From the NCBI GenBank assembly GCA_945860385.1, contig CAMAQD010000004.1:62001-126000 (forward strand): a stretch of 64,000 nt of DNA. Reading direction: 5' to 3'. The notes under the pieces are model-generated. The model saw only the letters and a list, made by a program, of their open reading frames with translations, made no database searches and was not told the DNA's origin. Origin of the DNA: Flavobacterium psychrophilum. Lineage in GTDB: Bacteria; Bacteroidota; Bacteroidia; Flavobacteriales; Flavobacteriaceae. Position 1 is the first letter of the stretch, and the number at the start of each line of letters is the position of its first letter. Below are positions 58,177 to 64,000 of the stretch, one piece after another. A program made the position numbers and the translations under genes.

Positions 58177-59982
58177 ATGAAAAAATCAGTAACAATTAGT
58201 TTGTTATTTTTAGCATTCTTGCCTTCTTATGCTCAAAATGATTTCACTCCCACTTGGAGCAAAGGTGTAGTTTGGTATCAAATATTTCCCGACAGGTTTC
58301 ATAATGGTGACCCTTCAAACGATCCAAAAGTGACCGATCAAGATGGAGCTTATCCATTTGATAGTACTTCCGATTTTCAAATTCATCCTTGGTTAAGCGA
58401 TTGGTATGAGATGCAACCTTATGAAAAGAAAAACGGAAAAGATGTTTTTTATAATATTCAAAGAAGACGCTACGGAGGAGATTTGCAAGGGATTATCGAT
58501 AAATTAGATTATTTGCAATCTTTGGGAATCAATGCTATTTATATGAACCCTATTTTTTGGGCACCTTCTTCTCATAAGTACGATGCTTTGTGTTATCATC
58601 ATGTTGATCCCAGTTTTGGCCCAGATCCAGAAGGCGATAAAAAAATGATACTGAATGAGGATCCATTAAATCCAGAGAAATGGGTTTGGACAAAAGCAGA
58701 TTTACTTGCCCTTAAACTTATAGATGAGGTTCACAAACGAAAAATGTTTATCATATTTGATGGTGTTTTCAACCACTTGGGAGTAAATAGTTTTGCTTTT
58801 CGCGATGTTGCCGAAAAACAACAAGAGTCAGCGTATAAAGATTGGTTTATGGTTGACAGTTGGAAAGATACTGCCAAAGGCACCAAGTTTGAATATCAAG
58901 GTTGGTTTGGTGTAAAAACCTTGCCCGAATTTAAAGAGGATAATAATGGAATAGTTTCAGGTCCTAAACAATATATTTTTGATGCCACAAAACGTTGGAT
59001 GAATCCAATGAATAAAGGAACTCAATATGGAATAGACGGTTGGCGTTTGGATGTGGCGTATTGTATTGCCCATCCTTTTTGGAAAGATTGGAGAAAATTG
59101 GTAAAATCTGTCAACTCTAAAGCCTATCTGACTGCTGAATTGGTTGATCCTATCGACAAAACAAAACCTTATTTGAGCGGAGACGAATTTGATGCGACCA
59201 TGAATTATAATTTTTCTTTCCTTGTTCACGATTTTTTTGTTCAGGATTTAAAAGGGAGTTCGGTTAGTCAGTTTGATTCAAAATTGAAAGAATTGCGTGA
59301 AGGATTTGGCGAAGGTGTTGCTATGAATATGCAAAATTTGGTTGGAAGTCACGATGCCACCCGAATTGGTAGTGCTGTCGCAAATCCAGATGGGAAGAAA
59401 TTTGGCGATTGGGGCGATTATTTTAACTGGAGTCAGAAGAGCAACAATAAAAATTATAATGCTCGGAAACCCACTGCCAAACAACTGGAAAAACAAAAAC
59501 TTATTGCTGTATTTCAGCTATTGTATTTGGGTGCGCCAATGATTTATTATGGTGACGAATCTGGAATGTGGGGCAGTAACGACCCGGATTGTCGCAAACC
59601 AATGGTTTGGGCTGAGAAAAATTATAGTGCGGAAACATTCAATCCTGACCAAAGCAAACACGAAGCTGATAAAGTGGAATTCAAATCGGATTTATTCCAG
59701 TGGTACAAGAAATTTATTGGTTTACGCAATCAATACAAAGCTATAAAATCGGGCAATTTCACCACAATTGATACAAATGATGCAGCGAAAACTTATGCTT
59801 TTAGCAGAAAATTGGGTAGTGAAGAAGTGATCGTCATCCTCAATCGAAGTGATAAAATGGTAATTTTTGCCAATCCAATTCTAAAAAAAGGTAATTACAA
59901 AGATGTGTTTACAAAGAAAGCGCCAAAAAAGGTGACAATACAACCTATGAGTGTTGTGGTGTTGAGTAATACGGTTCGCTAA
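58177..59982 (+). CDS. GH13 cyclomaltodextrinase/neopullulanase-like glycosidase
   Basis: A 601-residue enzyme with a signal peptide (about 1-19, LPSYAQ). The N-terminal WSKGVVWYQIFPDRFHNGDP and region YGGDLQGIIDKLDYLQSLGI are typical of the neopullulanase/cyclomaltodextrinase subgroup. The catalytic residues are present: Asp292 (GWRLDVAY), Glu321 (TAELVD) and Asp393 (VGSHDAT). It probably finishes the breakdown of oligosaccharides made by the upstream amylase in the periplasm. It starts 31 nt after that gene, likely one transcript, ended by the hairpin at 60003. Confidence 0.92.
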   Translation: MKKSVTISLLFLAFLPSYAQNDFTPTWSKGVVWYQIFPDRFHNGDPSNDPKVTDQDGAYPFDSTSDFQIHPWLSDWYEMQPYEKKNGKDVFYNIQRRRYGGDLQGIIDKLDYLQSLGINAIYMNPIFWAPSSHKYDALCYHHVDPSFGPDPEGDKKMILNEDPLNPEKWVWTKADLLALKLIDEVHKRKMFIIFDGVFNHLGVNSFAFRDVAEKQQESAYKDWFMVDSWKDTAKGTKFEYQGWFGVKTLPEFKEDNNGIVSGPKQYIFDATKRWMNPMNKGTQYGIDGWRLDVAYCIAHPFWKDWRKLVKSVNSKAYLTAELVDPIDKTKPYLSGDEFDATMNYNFSFLVHDFFVQDLKGSSVSQFDSKLKELREGFGEGVAMNMQNLVGSHDATRIGSAVANPDGKKFGDWGDYFNWSQKSNNKNYNARKPTAKQLEKQKLIAVFQLLYLGAPMIYYGDESGMWGSNDPDCRKPMVWAEKNYSAETFNPDQSKHEADKVEFKSDLFQWYKKFIGLRNQYKAIKSGNFTTIDTNDAAKTYAFSRKLGSEEVIVILNRSDKMVIFANPILKKGNYKDVFTKKAPKKVTIQPMSVVVLSNTVR

Positions 59983-60002
59983 TTTTCTAAAATAACATTA
60001 GC

Positions 60003-60048
60003 AAAAAAAAAGCTGAAACAAAATTAAATTTTGTTTCAGCTTTTTTTT
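60003..60048. terminator. Bidirectional terminator after the GH13 pair
   Basis: A long perfect stem, AAAAGCTGAAACAAAAT with its complement around AATTAAATT, with A and T runs on the two sides. It serves both the amylase operon and the converging lipoprotein gene. Confidence 0.9.
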
Positions 60049-60083
60049 AATTGCCTCTTCAAAGCTTCTTTTATTATCGAATT

Positions 60084-60527
60084 TTAAAATCTATTTGTTT
60101 CTAAAATCAATTGACTGCCAGGATATTGTGCATCGGCATTGTCTTCAGCAGTAATGAATATTTTTGTAGGTTTAAATGCTGTGACAGTTTCAAAGGAAGC
60201 TTTTAGTTTTGATGATATAAATTTAGTGTCACTTTTTATTTGTCCAATGTTTTTAACTTGAGATTCATCGGTTTCCATCCAAACGACATACACTTTTCTT
60301 GCAGGTTCCAATCTGTTCACTTCTGCCAAATCGTCTATTTTTATTTTAACGACATAATTCTTGTTGTTGTCTTTATCGACAGTAACTTGACCTCGTGCAG
60401 CAGGAACAACTGATGAATTTTGGAAGGTGATTTTTTTGGCACAAGAAGAGAAAGATAATAACATTACAATTGCTAAAGCACCTAATAATAGATTTCTTGA
60501 GAAGAAATTTAATTTTAAAGTTTTCAT
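60084..60527 (-). CDS. Lipoprotein of unknown function
   Basis: A 147-residue lipoprotein (lipobox SFSSC, Cys29). The mature ~118 residues look like a beta-sandwich (GQVTVDKDNNKNYVVKIKID, ARKVYVVWMETDE, KIFITAEDNADAQYPGSQLI). The KVYVVWMET and FITAED stretches resemble small anti-sigma or immunoglobulin-like domains of Bacteroidota, but I do not recognise the family. Monocistronic, shares the terminator at 60003 with the amylases. Confidence 0.7.
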   Translation of the reverse strand: MKTLKLNFFSRNLLLGALAIVMLLSFSSCAKKITFQNSSVVPAARGQVTVDKDNNKNYVVKIKIDDLAEVNRLEPARKVYVVWMETDESQVKNIGQIKSDTKFISSKLKASFETVTAFKPTKIFITAEDNADAQYPGSQLILETNRF

Positions 60528-60645
60528 TTTATTTGAATTTTTATTTGTTTACACTATACCTACAAAGGTTAGACTTTAGTAGGGGATAGTTCTTATAAAA
60601 ATTCACGAATGAATTGTAAAATTCACAGGTTTTATAGGGAAGTTT

Positions 60646-61416
60646 CTATTTTTTTAAAGCTTCCTCATAATTTTCGCTTACTTTTTTCCAATTGATTATA
60701 TTAAAAAAAGCATCGACATAATTTTTTCGTTTGTATTGGTAATCCAAGTAGTACGCGTGTTCCCAAAGGTCTAAAGCCAAAATAGGTTTTCCGGGAACTG
60801 TAGCATTTCGCATCAAAGGATTGTCTTGATTTTGGGTATTTGTAATTTGAAGATTGCCTGAGCGATCTACAATAAGCCAAACCCAACCAGAACCAAATTG
60901 TTTTGTTGCTTCGTCTTTGAATGCAGTGGTAAATTCGGAAAAAGAGCCAAACTTTTTGGTAATGGCAGCTGACAAAGTATCTTGTGGCTGTCCGCCAGCT
61001 TTAGGACCTATACATTTAAAATATAAGGAATGATTGTAATATCCGCCAGCATTATTTTTGATATCAAGAACACTTGGATCTAATTTAGCCAATACTTCTT
61101 CGATGGTTAGATTTTCTAATGGAGTTCCTACAATCGCTTTATTCAAATTATTAGTGTAAGTCAAATAATGCTTAGAATAATGGTTTTCCATCGTGAATAC
61201 TGAAATATTTGGTGCTAAAGCATCATAAGCATAAGGTAATTTTTCGAGTTGAAAGGAACCTTCATCTGCTTTCACATCGTCAGGCATTCCCATAATCACC
61301 TTTTCTTCGGCAGTTGGTAAGGGCACTTCGACAACTTCAGTGTATTTTTTGTTGTTGCAAGAAAGAAGTAGTATAAGCAGAAATAAATTGGTTATAATAA
61401 ATTTTATCTTTTGCAT
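60646..61416 (-). CDS. Exported lipoprotein Fe/Mn superoxide dismutase
   Basis: A 256-residue protein from the ATG at 61416. A lipoprotein signal (LLLSC, Cys20) and a ~35-residue linker precede a full Fe/Mn SOD domain: PYAYDALAPNIS, ENHYSKHYLTY (first His), GGYYNHSLYFKCIGP (second His) and LDLWEHAYYLDYQ (Asp and His ligands). It disproportionates superoxide, unusually outside the cytoplasm, probably tethered to the inner or outer membrane. It follows ACBP by 10 nt on the same strand; a two-codon TTG extension is ignored. Confidence 0.9.
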   Translation of the reverse strand: MQKIKFIITNLFLLILLLSCNNKKYTEVVEVPLPTAEEKVIMGMPDDVKADEGSFQLEKLPYAYDALAPNISVFTMENHYSKHYLTYTNNLNKAIVGTPLENLTIEEVLAKLDPSVLDIKNNAGGYYNHSLYFKCIGPKAGGQPQDTLSAAITKKFGSFSEFTTAFKDEATKQFGSGWVWLIVDRSGNLQITNTQNQDNPLMRNATVPGKPILALDLWEHAYYLDYQYKRKNYVDAFFNIINWKKVSENYEEALKK

Positions 61417-61426
61417 AATCAAGTAT

Positions 61427-61690
61427 TTATAATAATGAATTTATGATTTCTATATAATGTTCTTTGGCTTCATCCACAGATAAATGACTGATTTGAATCC
61501 ACGCATTGGTTTTGAAAGCATTTCTTAAATCATAACTTTCAGAATGATTGTAACTAAGTGAGCCAAATGTGGCTTGTTTATAAAAAGCGTAAAGTCTTAG
61601 TTGGACATCCTGAGGAAGCGATGCCTGAGTCATATTCGAAGCAACTTCAACCGCTTCCAGAAAACGAGTATCTAAATCTTTATTATCCAT
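61427..61690 (-). CDS. Acyl-CoA-binding protein
   Basis: An 87-residue ACBP that buffers long-chain acyl-CoA in the cytoplasm. Seen are DTRFLEAVEVASNM, LYAFYKQATFGSL and the helix-4 NAWIQISHLSVDEAKEHYIE. The usual KWDAW is replaced by TNAWIQI. Its start overlaps the psd stop by 8 nt, so translation is coupled with phospholipid synthesis genes, a fitting partner. Confidence 0.92.
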   Translation of the reverse strand: MDNKDLDTRFLEAVEVASNMTQASLPQDVQLRLYAFYKQATFGSLSYNHSESYDLRNAFKTNAWIQISHLSVDEAKEHYIEIINSLL

Positions 61691-62342
61691 TCATTTTTGT
61701 TGCGATAATCGTTTTACCTCCAATGGCTTTTTGGTTGAGAACCACATTAATTGGTGTTCCCAAAGGCAAAAACAAATCGACTCTGGAACCAAATTTTATA
61801 AAACCAGCATCTTCACCCTGAACAACTTGCATTCCTTCTTTGGCATAATTTACGATTCTTTTTGCCAAAGCTCCAGCAATTTGACGATATAAAACTTCGC
61901 CAAAGGTTTTGCTTTCGATAACAATTGTTGTTCTTTCGTTTTCTTCGCTCGCTTTTGGATGCCAGGCTACCAAGAATTTTCCTGGATGATATTTACTAAA
62001 TTTGACGAGGCCACTAAGAGGATAACGCGTTACGTGTACATTTATTGGAGACATAAATATGGAAACCTGAATGCGTTTTTCTTTGAAATATTCACCTTCA
62101 TACACTTCTTCAATAACAACCACTTTTCCATCCACTGGAGACAGGATTTGATTTTCGTCTAAGATAAAATTACGTTTTGGATTTCTGAAAAACTGTAAAA
62201 TGATAATCAATAACAATAAAGTAGTTATTTGAATGGTCATTTTGATCCAATTGGTGTCAATGAATTTGTCGGATACTAAAAGTACGATAGCCGTAACTAC
62301 TGTTCCTATTAATATCGATTGTGCGCCCTCTTTATGAAACAT
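61683..62342 (-). CDS. psd: Phosphatidylserine decarboxylase (short form)
   Basis: A 219-residue Psd that makes phosphatidylethanolamine from phosphatidylserine at the membrane. Two N-terminal hydrophobic segments (about 9-52) are followed by SPVDGKVVVIEEV, FMSPINVHVTRYP and the processing site FIKFGSRVDLF, where the Gly-Ser bond is cut and Ser becomes the pyruvoyl group. The short length is the proteobacterial/archaeal-like Psd form. It overlaps cdsA by 11 nt and ACBP by 8 nt: one operon. Confidence 0.95.
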   Translation of the reverse strand: MFHKEGAQSILIGTVVTAIVLLVSDKFIDTNWIKMTIQITTLLLLIIILQFFRNPKRNFILDENQILSPVDGKVVVIEEVYEGEYFKEKRIQVSIFMSPINVHVTRYPLSGLVKFSKYHPGKFLVAWHPKASEENERTTIVIESKTFGEVLYRQIAGALAKRIVNYAKEGMQVVQGEDAGFIKFGSRVDLFLPLGTPINVVLNQKAIGGKTIIATKMNG

Positions 62343-63222
62343 AATATAGAATTTGATAAAATAAAAATATAATTGGTGCTACAAATATAACACTATCTAG
62401 ACGATCTAGAATGCCTCCATGACCGGGCATTATGTTTCCGCTGTCTTTTACTCCAGCAATACGTTTGAATTTGGATTCTATTAAATCACCAATTGTTCCT
62501 ATAACACCGACAATAACCGCTATTGATATCCATATCAGGATCGATTTTTGGCTAAATTCAGGATTGGGCCTAATGTAATATTTTGATATTAAAAAACCTG
62601 CTAAAACAGCAAAAATAATTCCGCCAAAGAATCCTTCGATGGTTTTTTTAGGAGATATTTTTTCGAATAATTTGTTTTTGCCTATAGATTTTCCAACAAT
62701 GTAAGCAAAGGTGTCGTTTGTCCAAACCAATATAAATAATCCAATTATAATTTTAGGATTGTAGTCATTTACTCCAAATGAAATTTTTGTAATGAAAATA
62801 AAAGGCAGTATAATGTACCCTAACAAATACAAATATTTTGAAGAAATGCTTATTTTTTGAATGTTATCATAGAACAAGAAAAGGATGCATTTTACGGATA
62901 CAACTAATGCTATAACCAACAGAACTAAGTCAAGTTGCTGTATGTTGATGCGTATTTCAAAAGCAGTGTCAAAAGCCTGATTAATGGCGTCTGTTGTGAT
63001 TTTATTGTAATGACTTATTAGTGTTACCGCTGTATATAATAAGGTTCCAAAAAGAATTGGAAGTACTTTATGTATTTGAATTAAATTGCAAAATTCATAA
63101 ATGGCGATTATCAAAAAAATCCCGAACAGTATAAAAAAACTTTCAGTCGAAAACAGTATTGAAGTCAGTAATAAAATTACATAAATAGCACCAGATATAG
63201 TTCTCTTGAGTGTTTCATTCAT
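62332..63222 (-). CDS. cdsA: Phosphatidate cytidylyltransferase CdsA
   Basis: CdsA makes CDP-diacylglycerol from phosphatidate and CTP, the branch point of phospholipid synthesis. The 296-residue protein has about eight TM segments and the C-terminal signature RIAGVKDSGNIMPGHGGILD and RLDSVIFVAPIIF. It starts 1 nt after the LUD stop and overlaps psd by 11 nt. Confidence 0.96.
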   Translation of the reverse strand: MNETLKRTISGAIYVILLLTSILFSTESFFILFGIFLIIAIYEFCNLIQIHKVLPILFGTLLYTAVTLISHYNKITTDAINQAFDTAFEIRINIQQLDLVLLVIALVVSVKCILFLFYDNIQKISISSKYLYLLGYIILPFIFITKISFGVNDYNPKIIIGLFILVWTNDTFAYIVGKSIGKNKLFEKISPKKTIEGFFGGIIFAVLAGFLISKYYIRPNPEFSQKSILIWISIAVIVGVIGTIGDLIESKFKRIAGVKDSGNIMPGHGGILDRLDSVIFVAPIIFLFYQILYYVS

Positions 63223-63223
63223 A

Positions 63224-63826
63224 TTACAAATCTTCTAAAAGCAATAAATAGAGATTTTTTGCGGAGCTGCCGTATTGTGTAAAATCCTCATCAACTGCTT
63301 TTTTAAAATATTTTATGGTAGTAATATTCGTAGGATAATCTTTAACGTATTTCTTTTTTATTACACTTAACCCATCACTTTTAGTTTCGATAATTTGACT
63401 TGTAGTAGCTATTATGATTATATTGGTTGGAAGTTCGTTTGGTTTGTGTTGTTTGATTTGCTTAGACGAAAACAAGATTGACCCTTCATCTGCAATAAGG
63501 TTTTCGCAATTTGCCAAAAGGAAAGATGGGGTTTGCGTTTTGTGATGTGTAATTTTATTTTCTTCAAGGATGCCAAAAAGATCAGGCTCATAGCACAGAG
63601 CTTCTCCTTCGAACCAGTCATTTTCTTCCAAGATATTTTCGAAATGATCTTTTACCTCAGCTTCATTTTCGCAATACAAAAATTTCCCGCCGTTTTTATT
63701 AAAGTTATATATAAATTGCTCTTCGAGAGGTGCATCATTTTCTAAGGAGTACTTATTATTTACCTTATCTTTTTCTTCCTCTGAAGCTGGATTGTTAGAA
63801 CCAAAAAATTTTCTAAAAAGACTCAT
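63224..63826 (-). CDS. LUD-domain (LutC-like) protein
   Basis: A 200-residue cytoplasmic protein of the LUD/LutC group, seen in the NKNGGKFLYCENEAEVKDHF block, the ITHHKTQTPSFLLANCENLI block, ADEGSILFSS (the G-S-I-L core) and NIIIIATTSQI. LutC belongs to the lactate-oxidising LutABC complex, but no lutA/B is here and the sequence lacks any visible cofactor motif, so a different job is likely. Conserved neighbour between ftsH and cdsA in flavobacteria, first gene of the LUD-cdsA-psd-ACBP operon. Confidence 0.82.
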   Translation of the reverse strand: MSLFRKFFGSNNPASEEEKDKVNNKYSLENDAPLEEQFIYNFNKNGGKFLYCENEAEVKDHFENILEENDWFEGEALCYEPDLFGILEENKITHHKTQTPSFLLANCENLIADEGSILFSSKQIKQHKPNELPTNIIIIATTSQIIETKSDGLSVIKKKYVKDYPTNITTIKYFKKAVDEDFTQYGSSAKNLYLLLLEDL

Positions 63827-63874
63827 GTTTTTCTATGCTACTTGATAATTTACTTGAAAACGTCCAAAGATAAA

Positions 63875-63913
63875 AAAATCTTAATTCAAAAGTCACTTTT
63901 GAATTAAGATTTT
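63875..63913 (-). terminator. Terminator of ftsH
   Basis: A perfect 18-bp stem (63875-63892 with 63896-63913) with a T-tract for the minus-strand transcript. It separates ftsH from the downstream LUD operon. Confidence 0.85.
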
Positions 63914-63937
63914 AAAATAATAAATGTTATGTGAGTA

Positions 63938-64000
63938 TTAAGAGACTTCCTCTACCAAATTGGCGTCAAATGTTCTTTTTCCGAATATGGTTTCTAAGTC
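63938..64000 (-). CDS. ftsH: 3' end of ftsH (ATP-dependent zinc metalloprotease), partial
   Basis: Only the last 20 codons and the stop are in the window: DLETIFGKRTFDANLVEEVS. The LETIFGKR motif is the usual C-terminal end of flavobacterial FtsH, a membrane AAA protease for quality control of membrane proteins. Gene order ftsH-LUD-cdsA-psd supports the call. The rest is beyond the edge. Confidence 0.7.
   Translation of the reverse strand, partial: DLETIFGKRTFDANLVEEVS

Overview
The window looks like a chromosomal segment of a Flavobacterium (Bacteroidota, Flavobacteriaceae). It is AT-rich, its promoters carry the Bacteroidota-type -7 box TAnnTTTG, ribosome binding sites are weak or absent, and several products are typical of the group: a type IX secretion (T9SS) C-terminal sorting domain on an S8 protease, a TonB receptor paired with a DUF4249 lipoprotein, a monomeric NADP-isocitrate dehydrogenase, PafA-like phosphatase, a PUR/DUF3276 protein and a cyclophilin-FKBP fusion. 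No rRNA, tRNA, CRISPR array, transposase, integrase or phage gene was seen. Most of the window is ordinary core genome. Layout: 1-8.6 kb holds a fasciclin lipoprotein (cut by the window edge), a YwqK/MORN protein, an mnmA-protease-nitronate monooxygenase operon, a frameshifted small secreted protein, and pafA followed by an OB-fold-like lipoprotein. 8.8-16.2 kb carries lysA and gltBD on the minus strand. 16.6-20.3 kb has sucC, an SDR-like protein with DUF1456, an esterase and a TerB-like protein. 20.3-22.8 kb is a small accessory patch: a stand-alone RelA/SpoT-type nucleotide synthetase and a DUF4393 (Abi-alpha) protein on the minus strand, with imperfect palindromes before, between and after them, placed against the trmD-rplS operon. 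24.2-34.7 kb has icd, a TonB receptor/DUF4249 pair, thiamine pyrophosphokinase, rlmF, DUF2490 and uvrB. 34.9-40.7 kb has a CHASE-PAS-PAS histidine kinase with a receiver protein, hemG, a cytoplasmic transglutaminase-like protein and pepT. 40.8-50.3 kb has a Lys/Ala-rich histone-H1-like protein, nusB-yajC, an ABC exporter, the PUR protein, an S10 peptidase, the cyclophilin-FKBP fusion, a lipocalin, a 3-hydroxyisobutyrate-dehydrogenase-like enzyme and a small membrane protein. 50.5-56 kb is an ostA-aminotransferase-TPR-aroE series on the minus strand. 56.2-60 kb holds two secreted GH13 amylases. 60-64 kb is a minus-strand envelope/lipid group: lipoprotein, lipoprotein superoxide dismutase, ACBP, psd, cdsA, LUD protein and the 3' end of ftsH. 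The most interesting material is the RelA/SpoT plus DUF4393 pair with its cassette-like palindromes, which may be an undescribed defence or stress module; a two-copy intergenic repeat family (22684-22751 and 29808-29948) with conserved ends and a variable middle; and a reading-frame break on an A-AAA-AAG slippery heptamer at 5737-5743. In addition, at least four housekeeping genes have a spurious upstream start codon lying inside their own -7 promoter box, which identifies the true starts.
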